Shown piece after piece: positions 1-10,087 of a stretch of 64,000 nucleotides of DNA. Within the stretch, counting starts at the first letter, position 1. Every line of letters begins with the position of its first letter. A program made the position numbers and the translations under genes. The stretch is from Rikenellaceae bacterium (GTDB lineage Bacteria > Bacteroidota > Bacteroidia > Bacteroidales > Rikenellaceae), in assembly GCA_015060005.1 (NCBI GenBank), contig SUZI01000001.1, positions 248,001 to 312,000 of the forward strand, in the 5' to 3' direction. The notes beneath the pieces were generated by a model. That model did no database searches. It had not been told where the DNA came from and worked only from the letters and a program-made list of their open reading frames with translations.

Positions 1-625
<625 letters not shown>

Positions 626-952
626 TTATTTGTTTTGTTACTATTTGCTTTGTCCTGTCAGCCCTTCTCATCGGCTGTCGCAATAGATATAAACAAAGGT
701 TATACCAAAGATATTTTTCACGCAAAATAGTCGATTATGGCACAAATTACTGACAAAAAGCCCACCCCGACTGACAAAATGACCGACAAAATGACACAAT
801 AGTGAATTATTTTTTAAGGTTAGGCTGATACTGATAATGAGCTGAAAACAGAGAACTAATTATGCCAACCGCAAGGATGTAAAGGAGAAAAGACAAAAAA
901 ATCGGAACCTCCGTTATGGAGATTCCGATACAACATAAAAAAAAGACACTGA

Positions 953-1219
953 CTACTCCTCTGCAGCAACCTCTTCCTTACCCTCGTTGAGGATACGCAT
1001 TGCTGCGTCCAAGATAGCAGTATCATCCAATGTAACTACGCCACCATCAGGACCCTGCTCGATGTGGATACCTGCACAAGCCTTAGCCTCAAAGTGCTTA
1101 CCACCAAAGTAGTTACGTACTGTCTCTACATCAATACCCAGCTCGTCAGCGATACGCTGAGAGCTACCACTGGGCAACTTGTCCTTAATGCGACGCAATT
1201 CGTTAAATGTAATAATCAT
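953..1219 (-). CDS. Small DNA-binding protein (Bacteroidales-type, HTH-like)
   Basis: Internal start MIITFNELRRIKDKLPSGSSQRIADELGIDVETVRNYFGG resembles an HTH segment; upstream part of the given ORF is probably not translated. Confidence 0.6.
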   Translation of the reverse strand: MIITFNELRRIKDKLPSGSSQRIADELGIDVETVRNYFGGKHFEAKACAGIHIEQGPDGGVVTLDDTAILDAAMRILNEGKEEVAAEE

Positions 1220-1344
1220 AATTGAACTATTTTTAGGTTTATGTTTATTAGGTTTATAGCAGGAGTCAGCCACTCCCGCACAAATTCATCATAAAATTAC
1301 TGCATTTTTTTATTATCTCCAAATTTTATTATCAAAAAATGTAA

Positions 1345-1381
1345 AAAAAGAGGTTATCAGCCCAAAAGAGCGACAACCTCA
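1345..1381 (-). terminator. Rho-independent terminator of the 1405-3012 gene
   Basis: Reverse strand: gaggttgtc-gctcttttgggct-gataacctc followed by TTTTTTT. Confidence 0.6.
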
Positions 1382-1404
1382 GACTTATAATAATAGGTAT
1401 ACTA

Positions 1405-3012
1405 CTATTTACGCTTCTCGATAAACACCTGGAACAGGAGTGGAGAGTAAGGCTGAATCTCCGTTGTTACGGTCTCCGACTCTGTTGTATCGGTGGTGTA
1501 AGAGTTATTGTAGAAATTGTTATAGTACATACTATTATAATAGTTAGGATAGTAACCATATCCGCCATAATAGCCACCGTAGCCGCCATAACCACCATAA
1601 TAGTTGTTGTAGTAGTTATTGTAGTAACCATTGCCATAATAGCTATTATAGTAGTTATAATAGTTGTAGTAGTCGTAATAGTTATTCGATGACGACGATG
1701 TCTTACGTGTTCCAGACACACCCGTAGCACCATACGCATTCGACGATGTCGTCAGGATAGCATTCCACGCACCGAGCTTGAGCTGCGGAACAGCATACTT
1801 CCAGGCATCGACATAAGAGTTGTCGCCTGCGTTATCCTCACCCGTAACGAAATCCAAGGCTGTTCCCTTATCCTCTGCTATATAATCCTCGTGCAGGATC
1901 TCCTTCACCTCGGGGATGTTGGTATCCACGATAAATCCGTCCAACAGACGTGTTACATACCATATCTTAGCGGTAGCAACCGAGTCGATAGCCTCAGCCT
2001 CCGATGGGTGCAATCCCTCACCAAAACGCTTGATAAGTGCCGCATCTACCTCCTGGTTAACCTGTGCCAGAGTCTTCGCACCATATAATTTACCGTGGCG
2101 ATACTCGGTCTGTCCTGCAAAGAGTGTAGTATCCGCCAAGCAGTTAAACTCGAGGCTCTTCTTTGGGGTGTAGAGGTAGTTGACATACAGACCTGCGATA
2201 GAATCAACTGCCAAATGCCACTTTTCATCGTAGACAATCTCCTCCTTCTGCTCTTCATCGCCCTCGGCACGTGTTGCACGATAGAGCTTCGATGTCTGCT
2301 CCTCCTTCATATCCTCTTTAGGTGCTAAGTCGCCATTTGCTTTAGCGAAGCTCTGCACCCAAGCATCCTCATAAGCCAAAGGGTTAGTCAGATGACCACA
2401 CACCTCCACTTCGACAATCATCGGGCGGTTGGCATCCAACACAAACTGTCCCTCATAACCGCCATCGCCACCCATCGACTGATCCTTTGTGCCGACAGAT
2501 GATGGCAGATAAAGACGCATCTTCGTGCCATAACGAGCCTGGAACTCGGCGTTATCACCAATCTTCAGCTTGTTACGCAACGACATATATGTGCCCTCTG
2601 GCATCGAGGTGTTATCCTTACCGCAATATAGGAAGTAAGGTGCGTAGTGGGTATACGACGTATATGTGCCCTGCATCTGTGCCTGGTCCGAATCACGTGT
2701 AAGCACCACATTACCTCTCAGGTCGCGGCAGGTAATCTTCAGCCATACCCACGAATCGAGGTTACGCACAGGCAGCGAGTCTGCCACACCGGCATCCAGC
2801 ACATCTACATAGTAACCGCCTCGTTCCTGATAGTTGTCCATCAGTTCGGGGTGGTTTGTCTGCATCCACGCCTCCATCGACACCTTCTCTACCTCCTCGA
2901 AAGGTATCTCCTCGGAGTCCACACACGCTCCCAAAACCAAAGCTACTGCCACAAGAGCAGCACCCATTATATTCTTTACAAAACTCATATCTCGTCTAAA
3001 AATTTTCATCAC
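1405..3012 (-). CDS. Hypothetical lipoprotein with Tyr/Asn/Gly-rich low-complexity C-terminal region
   Basis: Lipobox-like VLGAC; C-terminal NNYYDYYNYYNYYNSYYGNGYYNNYYNNYYGGYGGYGG tract. Confidence 0.75.
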   Translation of the reverse strand: MMKIFRRDMSFVKNIMGAALVAVALVLGACVDSEEIPFEEVEKVSMEAWMQTNHPELMDNYQERGGYYVDVLDAGVADSLPVRNLDSWVWLKITCRDLRGNVVLTRDSDQAQMQGTYTSYTHYAPYFLYCGKDNTSMPEGTYMSLRNKLKIGDNAEFQARYGTKMRLYLPSSVGTKDQSMGGDGGYEGQFVLDANRPMIVEVEVCGHLTNPLAYEDAWVQSFAKANGDLAPKEDMKEEQTSKLYRATRAEGDEEQKEEIVYDEKWHLAVDSIAGLYVNYLYTPKKSLEFNCLADTTLFAGQTEYRHGKLYGAKTLAQVNQEVDAALIKRFGEGLHPSEAEAIDSVATAKIWYVTRLLDGFIVDTNIPEVKEILHEDYIAEDKGTALDFVTGEDNAGDNSYVDAWKYAVPQLKLGAWNAILTTSSNAYGATGVSGTRKTSSSSNNYYDYYNYYNYYNSYYGNGYYNNYYNNYYGGYGGYGGYYGGYGYYPNYYNSMYYNNFYNNSYTTDTTESETVTTEIQPYSPLLFQVFIEKRK

Positions 3013-3611
3013 TTAACCGACAAAATAGTATAGCTCCACATCACAGGGCTCTTCGATGGGATGATACCCACGTCGTTGCTGCCATACGCCTCATCCATAG
3101 TCATAAAAGCCTCGACAACATCGCCCTCGCGACAGCCATATAACGACATCTCTGCCCCTTTTATTATCTTATCGCTACCCAATTTCAACACCAATGGCTC
3201 TGTCGACCAAAACTCTGGATTTAAGCCATCGCTCTGCATCTCTGCGAGTTTCTCCTCGTCGTTTGTGTAGTATATATCCTCGGTCTTGGGTGTTCCACCG
3301 TCGAAGATATATGCTGTCAGCCGCAGCTCCACCGTAGAGCCCGACACCACCTCTGGCTTCGAGAGACGCTCTTCATCGTAGTATGTTGCGATGTAACGAT
3401 ATGTATCCTGGCTCAGCTTCTCATAGAACTGAGGCTCCGAGTCGAGCGAGGTCTCAATATCCTTGTAGTCAATCAATCGTGGCACGTGGCTCGACGTGAG
3501 GAAACGCTCTATGCTCGTACGCTGCTGCTCGATGGTGTTGTCATCCTTCGTACAACCCACCGCACACACCAACGCAAGTGCCAACAATGATATCAGATAT
3601 TTCAACTTCAT
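3009..3611 (-). CDS. FKBP-type peptidyl-prolyl isomerase-like lipoprotein
   Basis: Lipobox VCAVGC; GSDKIIKGAEMSLYGCREGDVVEAFMTMDEAYG resembles the FKBP core. Confidence 0.65.
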   Translation of the reverse strand: MKLKYLISLLALALVCAVGCTKDDNTIEQQRTSIERFLTSSHVPRLIDYKDIETSLDSEPQFYEKLSQDTYRYIATYYDEERLSKPEVVSGSTVELRLTAYIFDGGTPKTEDIYYTNDEEKLAEMQSDGLNPEFWSTEPLVLKLGSDKIIKGAEMSLYGCREGDVVEAFMTMDEAYGSNDVGIIPSKSPVMWSYTILSVK

Positions 3612-3676
3612 AAGCATACAATCGTGCAAAGTTAACTATTTTTTGGTTTACAACCAACATCTTTGCCCATAAATCA

Positions 3677-4267
3677 TCACATACGACGCAAAGCCTGTCG
3701 TACAGCATCCTCAACAGGGAGCGTAGGCGACTCCTGAAAGAGCGACTTGAGCACCTTCTCCGACGCACTCTTTTGGAAGCCAAGCATAATGAGAGCCTGC
3801 AAAGCCTCGTCGAATATCGGGTTGGCTGCCGTTGGAGCACTTACCATCGTAGGCTCATCCATTCCCAAGTCAATCATCTTACCGCTCAGCTCCACAATAA
3901 TCTTCTGTGCTGTTTTCAGTCCCAATCCTTTCACATTCTTGAGCAACACAGCATTCTCCGTTGCAATGATGTTACGCAGCTCATTGCTTGAGTATGTCGA
4001 GAGAATCATACGTGCTGTGTTTCCGCCGACACCCGACACGCTTATAAGCTGTCGGAACAGCTCTCTCTCTATCTTCGTAGCAAATCCATATAGCTGCTGA
4101 ACATCCTCACGCACAATGAAATGGACATACAGTCGTGCCTCGTCCGAGCCCTCCACAGCCGCATAAGTCTGCAATGAGATATTGAGATAATAACCTACGC
4201 CCGCAGCCTCCACAACAGCGTATGCAGGGGCTAACTCAGCTACTTTACCCGAAATATATTCGTACAT
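3677..4267 (-). CDS. ruvA: Holliday junction branch migration protein RuvA
   Basis: MYEYISGKVAELAPAYAVVEAAGVGYYLNIS; HhH motifs GVGGNTARMILS and VKGLGLKTAQKIIVEL. Confidence 0.95.
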   Translation of the reverse strand: MYEYISGKVAELAPAYAVVEAAGVGYYLNISLQTYAAVEGSDEARLYVHFIVREDVQQLYGFATKIERELFRQLISVSGVGGNTARMILSTYSSNELRNIIATENAVLLKNVKGLGLKTAQKIIVELSGKMIDLGMDEPTMVSAPTAANPIFDEALQALIMLGFQKSASEKVLKSLFQESPTLPVEDAVRQALRRM

Positions 4268-4366
4268 AGAATTATTTTTTTAACCAACACCACAAAAATA
4301 AATATTTTTTTCTACCTTTGTCAATTATTACGCAATAATCGATAAAAAAATAACATAACAAAAACT

Positions 4367-5005
4367 ATGAAGAAGATTTTTTTGACACTTTTTGTTGCCG
4401 CTGCGACATTGGTTTCTTGCGGTGATAATACTACCAAGCCAGCGGCTGAGGCTACCCAGGATGCTGCCACTATCGTAGCAGACTCTACCGTTATCACTAT
4501 GCCTGCTGGCGATTTGGCATTCATCAAGGTGGAGGAGATTGGTTACACTTGTAAGCTCTTCCAGAGCGAGGGTGTTGCTTTGAACGAGAAGATTAACAAG
4601 TCAATGGAGGGTTTTGCTCAGAAGGAGAAGAACATCCAGGCAGAGGTTAACCGCGTACAGGGCGAGGCTGCTAAGTTGCAGGAGAAGTACCAGAAGGGTT
4701 TGATTACCACAGCTGACTTCCAGCAGCAGGGCCAGGCTCTTGAGACTCGTATGCAGAAGGCTCAGACAAACTATGAGAATCTTCAGGCTAACTATCAGAA
4801 GGATGCAGCTGCTATGCAGGAGGAGTTGAATGTATTGAACAACCGCATTGCAAACTACATCTCTCAGGCTGTCGAGGAGCTCAACGCTGATGGTCGCTAC
4901 AAGATGATTATCGACGCCACTATGCTCGTGCACGCTTCACCCGAGTTGGATATGACTCCAGCGGTGTTGGCAAAGGTTAACGAGCTCTACGCAGCAGAAA
5001 AGTAG
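4367..5005 (+). CDS. OmpH/Skp-family periplasmic chaperone-like lipoprotein
   Basis: Lipobox LVSC; coiled-coil central region, AFIKVEEI start and YKMIIDATMLVHASPELDMTPAVLAKVN end typical of OmpH family. Confidence 0.75.
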   Translation: MKKIFLTLFVAAATLVSCGDNTTKPAAEATQDAATIVADSTVITMPAGDLAFIKVEEIGYTCKLFQSEGVALNEKINKSMEGFAQKEKNIQAEVNRVQGEAAKLQEKYQKGLITTADFQQQGQALETRMQKAQTNYENLQANYQKDAAAMQEELNVLNNRIANYISQAVEELNADGRYKMIIDATMLVHASPELDMTPAVLAKVNELYAAEK

Positions 5006-5105
5006 AATACACTACACGTCAAACGATAAATTTTGCGGATTTCCATTTGCATTTTGCGTGGAAATTCGCAAAATTTGCATTATAGAACCTACACTACGAA
5101 AAACT

Positions 5106-5681
5106 ATGGCAAAGAATCTACTTGTAGTAGCCCTTCGCGAGGAGTTGGGAGGCGAGGCGATATGCGAGTTAGAGCAGTTGTGCGACATCTGCTTCACGGG
5201 TGTCGGCAAGCTGAGAGCCTTTGAGGCTACACTTGCAGCATTGGAGGCAGGCGAGTACGCCAACGTGATAAACGTAGGCACGTGCGGCTCGTCGAAACAC
5301 CCATTCGCCACCGTTCTACGCCCAGGCAGGGTAGCCCAGGGCGACATCTATGTCGAGGGATTATTTGCCACCGATGAGGAGATTATCCCTACGGGTGATG
5401 CCGATGTTGCCATTGTCAGTTCCGACAACTTTGTCGGCGAGGAGACCCCAGCCTCACAGCTCAAGCTCCTGCAGCCATACGATTGTATGGATATGGAGTC
5501 GTACGCTGTGCTTCGTGCCATAAAGTTCTACGCCAGCCGCCACACAAACACCCCCAAGAGTTATATGCTCAAGGTTGTAAGCGACGGTGCCGATGGCTCT
5601 GTTGGCGAGTGGAGTCAACGTATCGAGCGTCTACGCCCCACTCTACTCGAGGCTACAAAGTCATTAATCGAAAAGCTATAA
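5106..5681 (+). CDS. Nucleoside phosphorylase/5'-methylthioadenosine-type nucleosidase-like protein
   Basis: MAKNLLVVALREELGG...CFTGVGKLRA...INVGTCGS...CMDMESYAVLRA...LKVVSDGAD; MTAN/PNP signatures. Confidence 0.75.
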   Translation: MAKNLLVVALREELGGEAICELEQLCDICFTGVGKLRAFEATLAALEAGEYANVINVGTCGSSKHPFATVLRPGRVAQGDIYVEGLFATDEEIIPTGDADVAIVSSDNFVGEETPASQLKLLQPYDCMDMESYAVLRAIKFYASRHTNTPKSYMLKVVSDGADGSVGEWSQRIERLRPTLLEATKSLIEKL

Positions 5682-5685
5682 AACT

Positions 5686-6501
5686 ATGATAACCCGAAGA
5701 GCCAACTGCAAGATAAATATCGGCTTACACATTCTGCGTCGCCGCGACGATGGTTTCCACGAGCTATCCACTGTGATGTATCCCGTTGATGGTCTATACG
5801 ATGTGGTAAGCGTAGAGAGCACCGGAGGCGATGAGGTTGTGTTCTGCTCATCGGGTATTGAGATAGATTGTCTGGCAGAGGATAACATCTGCGTCAAGGC
5901 TGCTCGGCTGATGCAACACCGCTACGGTGTGGGTGGTGTGAAGATATCACTCGAGAAGAACATCCCCTTTGGTGCAGGGCTGGGCGGGGGCTCGGCTGAT
6001 GGCACAGCTGTCATCACCGCCATAGACGAGCTATACAACCTGCAACTCACTGAGCAACAGCTGATAGATGCCGCTGCTGCTTTGGGTAGCGACACCGCCT
6101 TTTTTGTCCGCAACACACCTCAACTGTGTACAGGCAGAGGTGAGGTGATGACCCCCATAGAGCTCTCGCTTCGTGGTAAGTGGATTGTACTTGTCAAGCC
6201 CGATGTGCATATCTCCACACGCGAGGCATACGCAGGCGTTACTCCCCACCTACCCGCAACACCTCTCGAGCAACTTATCTTCGAGCCTCTCGAGCAGTGG
6301 CAGAAGCTTATTGTGAACGATTTTGAGTACTCCATCTTTGCCTCTCATCCCGCGTTAGCCGCCCTGAAGGCTCACCTTCTGGAGCAGGGTGCCACCTATG
6401 CTGCAATGTCGGGCAGTGGCTCTACCATATATGCCCTCTTTGAAACAGAAGAGGAGGCTCGTAGATTAAGCCCCCTCACACCTTATATATATAAGTTATA
6501 G
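5686..6501 (+). CDS. ispE: 4-diphosphocytidyl-2-C-methyl-D-erythritol kinase
   Basis: ANCKINIGLHILRRRDDGFHEL; GHMP motif NIPFGAGLGGGSADGTAVI; MSGSGSTIYALF. Confidence 0.95.
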   Translation: MITRRANCKINIGLHILRRRDDGFHELSTVMYPVDGLYDVVSVESTGGDEVVFCSSGIEIDCLAEDNICVKAARLMQHRYGVGGVKISLEKNIPFGAGLGGGSADGTAVITAIDELYNLQLTEQQLIDAAAALGSDTAFFVRNTPQLCTGRGEVMTPIELSLRGKWIVLVKPDVHISTREAYAGVTPHLPATPLEQLIFEPLEQWQKLIVNDFEYSIFASHPALAALKAHLLEQGATYAAMSGSGSTIYALFETEEEARRLSPLTPYIYKL

Positions 6502-6503
6502 CA

Positions 6504-7340
6504 CTACTCGCTCTTCTCGCTACTCTCATCTATTGCCACCTCTTCCGACCTCTTGTCGCGGCGACGTGATGCTGGCTCGGGCTTGATTATGTGGCTCGAT
6601 ATGATGTTTGCAAGGTTCTTCGGAGCAATGTTTCGCTCAATCTTACCTCCAAAGGCTACCGATATACCTCCCGTCTCCTCCGATACTGTTATAGCTATCG
6701 CATCCGATGTCTCGGTTATGCCGATAGCGGCTCTGTGGCGTGTGCCGTATGACTTTGGCACATTGCTGTGCGTTACGGGAAGTATACACTTTGCTGCCAC
6801 CACACGGTTGTTATGAATGATTACCGCACCATCGTGCAGAGGGGCATTCTTGAAGAATATATTCTCCAGCAGCGACACGCTCAAATCGGCATTTATCGTT
6901 ATTCCATTCTCTATGATATCTGCCAGGTCGCTCTTCTGACTCAGAACTATCAGAGCACCGGTCTTGGTTACCGACATATCGCTGCAAGCTCTTACGATAG
7001 GCTCGAGGTTCACCTCTTTTGGCTTATCCATATTGAATATGCGGTTTACGAAGTTAAATCCCTTCTGTCGCATACCCAGCACCTGAAGGAATGTTCGCAG
7101 CTCGGGCTGGAATATGATTATGATAGCCAACATACCCACACTCACAATCTGTCCCAGAATTGTCTGCAACAACATCATATTGAGGGCTCGCACGATAACC
7201 CACACCGCATAGATTATAATCAGTCCTGTAAAGATATACGGAGCATTTGTGCCTCGTGTCATTCTATACAGACCGAACATCAGCGATGCAACGAGCAATA
7301 TATCGAGGAAATCGACAAATGTAAAAGGAATAAAATCCAT
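6504..7340 (-). CDS. cdaA: Diadenylate cyclase (CdaA family)
   Basis: N-terminal TM helices, DAC motifs PLHDGAVIIHNNRVVAA and GTRHRAAIGITE. Confidence 0.95.
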   Translation of the reverse strand: MDFIPFTFVDFLDILLVASLMFGLYRMTRGTNAPYIFTGLIIIYAVWVIVRALNMMLLQTILGQIVSVGMLAIIIIFQPELRTFLQVLGMRQKGFNFVNRIFNMDKPKEVNLEPIVRACSDMSVTKTGALIVLSQKSDLADIIENGITINADLSVSLLENIFFKNAPLHDGAVIIHNNRVVAAKCILPVTHSNVPKSYGTRHRAAIGITETSDAIAITVSEETGGISVAFGGKIERNIAPKNLANIISSHIIKPEPASRRRDKRSEEVAIDESSEKSE

Positions 7341-7357
7341 ATCTCAAAGTTTTCGTT

Positions 7358-7771
7358 TTACTCTATCTCAAAAATACGTGAGTCCTCATCCACCACACGA
7401 ATCATCACCTGCATAGCATCCTCCGGCAGCAGCGGCTCAATCTTCTCGGGCCACTCCACAAGACACAGGTCGCCCGAGTAGAAATACTCCTCATATCCGA
7501 AGTCGTATGCCTCCTCCAACCGCTCTATGCGATAGAAGTCGAAATGGTAGATACGACACTCCGTACCCTCATATTGGTTCACAATAGCGAAGGTAGGGCT
7601 CGTCACGTTATCCTCAGCCCCCAGCTCCTCGACGATACGCGAAATGAGTGTAGTCTTTCCCGCACCCATCTCACCACGAAAGAGCACCACCGTGCGGCCC
7701 TCTAACGAGTCTATAATCTCGCGAGCCACGTCGTTGAGTTCCGAGAGCGAATCTATCTTGATTTGCTTCAT
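7358..7771 (-). CDS. tsaE: tRNA threonylcarbamoyladenosine biosynthesis ATPase TsaE
   Basis: Walker A GEMGAGKTTLI; VTSPTFAIVNQYEG; LVEWPEKIEPLLP. Confidence 0.93.
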   Translation of the reverse strand: MKQIKIDSLSELNDVAREIIDSLEGRTVVLFRGEMGAGKTTLISRIVEELGAEDNVTSPTFAIVNQYEGTECRIYHFDFYRIERLEEAYDFGYEEYFYSGDLCLVEWPEKIEPLLPEDAMQVMIRVVDEDSRIFEIE

Positions 7772-7778
7772 CTATTAT

Positions 7779-9335
7779 CTATTTTTTAGGTTCCAAAACT
7801 ATGTATGGCACAATCATCTCCTCCATCGAGATACCACCGTGCTGGAATGTATCGCGATAGTAACGGATAAACTTGTTGGCATCGTTATTATATACTAAGA
7901 AGTCGTAGTTGTACGCAAATATGTAGCTCGACGAGAGGTTTATTCGTGGCAGCTGAATATCCTCGGGGTTCTGCACCTCATACACCTCACGCGAGTTATA
8001 TTGCAGGTTACGACCTGTCTTATATCTCAAGTTTACCGACGTCTCTCTGTCGCCCGTAACCTTCACAGGATTATCTACGCGTATTGTTCCGTGGTCCGAT
8101 GTGATTACTACGCGGTGTCCTCGCTCCGAGAGGAGCTTAAGTATTATGTATAGATCCGAGTGCTCAAACCACGAACGTGTCAGCGAGCGGAACGAAGCGT
8201 CATCTTCGGTCAGCTCACGTATGATATCTGTCTCGGTACGTGCGTGGGAGAGTATGTCAAGGAAGTTATATACTATCACCGAGAAGTCTGCATCGTATAT
8301 TCGACTGATGTTATCTATCAGTCGACGACCTGCATCGGGACGTACCAACTTATCGAATGTCCAACGGTAATTCTTGCCGCTCATCTTTATCTGGCGAGCC
8401 AGGAAATCCTCCTCGTACTGATTCTTACCACCCTGCTCATTATCGTTTAACCACTTGCCCGGCATCAGTTTCTCTATCGCCAGCGGCATCAGACCTGCAA
8501 ATATAGAGTTGCGGGCATACTGTGTTGCTGTGGGGAGTATGGCACAGTAGAAATCATCTCGCTCCACATCGTAGTAACCTCTCAGCATAGAACTTATGGC
8601 ACGCCATTGGTCATAGCGGAAGTTATCTATCAGCAGCAGCGTTGTCTTGGTGTGCTTATCCACCTCGGGAAAGATATTTTTTCGCATCAGTGTATGCGAC
8701 ATCACAGGTATCTGCTCCTCGTCGACACGTTTGTTTATCCAGTCGTAGTAGTTGCGACGCACAAACTTACAAAACTCTTTGTTCGCCTCACTCTTCTGAT
8801 ACGACAGCACCTCCTTGACACTCTGGTCCGACGATTGTGATAGCTCCAACTCCCACGCTGTCAACTTACGATATATCGCACACCACTGCTCGAAGCTATC
8901 TGCCATCTGGCACATCGAACTTATACGACCAAACTCGGCACGATAGTCGGCTGTCGTCTGCTCTGTTACTAACTGCTGCGAGTGAACATTCTTCTTTATC
9001 GAGAGCAACACCTGATTAGGATTTACAGGCTTTATTATGTAGTCGGCAATCTTCGAGCCGATAGCCTTATCCATAATATTCTCCTCCTCGCTCTTCGTAA
9101 CCATAATAACGGGTGTTGTTGGTCGCACATCCTTAATCAGAGGAAGTGTCTCTAATCCCGTCATACCGGGCATCATCTCATCGAGTATGATAAGGTCGTA
9201 TGCCGCAGCACGCACCATATCGACAGCGTCGTAACCGTTGTTACACGTCTCGACATCGTAGCCCTTACCCTTCAGAAACAATACGTGAGGCTTCAGCAAC
9301 TCCACCTCGTCGTCAACCCATAATATCTTTACCAT
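7779..9335 (-). CDS. porX: Response regulator fused to PglZ/alkaline-phosphatase-like domain (PorX type)
   Basis: N-terminal REC (ILWVDDEVEL...LIILDEMMPGMTG...VTKS...KPVN) followed by PglZ-like region (LLLIDNFRYDQWRAI, VVITSDHGTIRVDNP). Confidence 0.88.
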   Translation of the reverse strand: MVKILWVDDEVELLKPHVLFLKGKGYDVETCNNGYDAVDMVRAAAYDLIILDEMMPGMTGLETLPLIKDVRPTTPVIMVTKSEEENIMDKAIGSKIADYIIKPVNPNQVLLSIKKNVHSQQLVTEQTTADYRAEFGRISSMCQMADSFEQWCAIYRKLTAWELELSQSSDQSVKEVLSYQKSEANKEFCKFVRRNYYDWINKRVDEEQIPVMSHTLMRKNIFPEVDKHTKTTLLLIDNFRYDQWRAISSMLRGYYDVERDDFYCAILPTATQYARNSIFAGLMPLAIEKLMPGKWLNDNEQGGKNQYEEDFLARQIKMSGKNYRWTFDKLVRPDAGRRLIDNISRIYDADFSVIVYNFLDILSHARTETDIIRELTEDDASFRSLTRSWFEHSDLYIILKLLSERGHRVVITSDHGTIRVDNPVKVTGDRETSVNLRYKTGRNLQYNSREVYEVQNPEDIQLPRINLSSSYIFAYNYDFLVYNNDANKFIRYYRDTFQHGGISMEEMIVPYIVLEPKK

Positions 9336-9347
9336 AACATCATTCGT

Positions 9348-10019
9348 TTACTCCAAGAACGCTGCAAAAACCGATTTAATTGTAGGAAATGAGGTGGAAA
9401 TATTCTCCTCTATCTTGTTGCGTGGCACCCACTCGGCACATATTATACCCTCGCTCTGCTGTGGCGAGAGCTCCGAGCGGCACTTTGCACGCATAGCATA
9501 CCACGCTGTAAACTTCATCTCCCAGCGACCAAATAACTGATAGCAATGTATCGTACGAGCGAGCAGTCGTCCCACGCTCTCCACCTTCACACCTGTCTCC
9601 TCTTCTGCCTCACGTGCAGCACAAGTGGCATAATCCTCTCCCTCCTCGCGATGACCCTTCGGCAAATCCCAGCGTTCGTTGCGGCGAATCATAACGACAT
9701 CTCCCTCGTCGCACTCCACCACGCCTCCCGCAGCCTCTATCCATACGAATTGCTCTGCTATCGACTCGAACAGGTCGCGTGGCGAGGGCGATAAAAGTGC
9801 CACCTTGTTGTATTTTCCAAGAAAAGTCGTTATCTTCGCTCGTGAAATAGTCTCTTCTGCCGAAAGTGTTACACAGTACCAGCCCTCGGCAGGTGCTGTT
9901 GGGGTGATAAGCAACTCCGCCTCGGCAAACGACAAGCGTATGCTACCGTCAGCCTCGAAGGGCAGCGGGAGCACGATTGAGCTATGAGCCTGGGGCTTTT
10001 GTAGAAGCATATCGTTCAT
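9348..10019 (-). CDS. NUDIX hydrolase
   Basis: Nudix box GHREEGEDYATCAAREAEEETGVKVE. Confidence 0.9.
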   Translation of the reverse strand: MNDMLLQKPQAHSSIVLPLPFEADGSIRLSFAEAELLITPTAPAEGWYCVTLSAEETISRAKITTFLGKYNKVALLSPSPRDLFESIAEQFVWIEAAGGVVECDEGDVVMIRRNERWDLPKGHREEGEDYATCAAREAEEETGVKVESVGRLLARTIHCYQLFGRWEMKFTAWYAMRAKCRSELSPQQSEGIICAEWVPRNKIEENISTSFPTIKSVFAAFLE

Positions 10020-10087
10020 ATAATTTACGGTTTGAGCTATTTCAAATGCAAAAATAACAATTTTGAAGTTAAAATACCTATGTAAAT

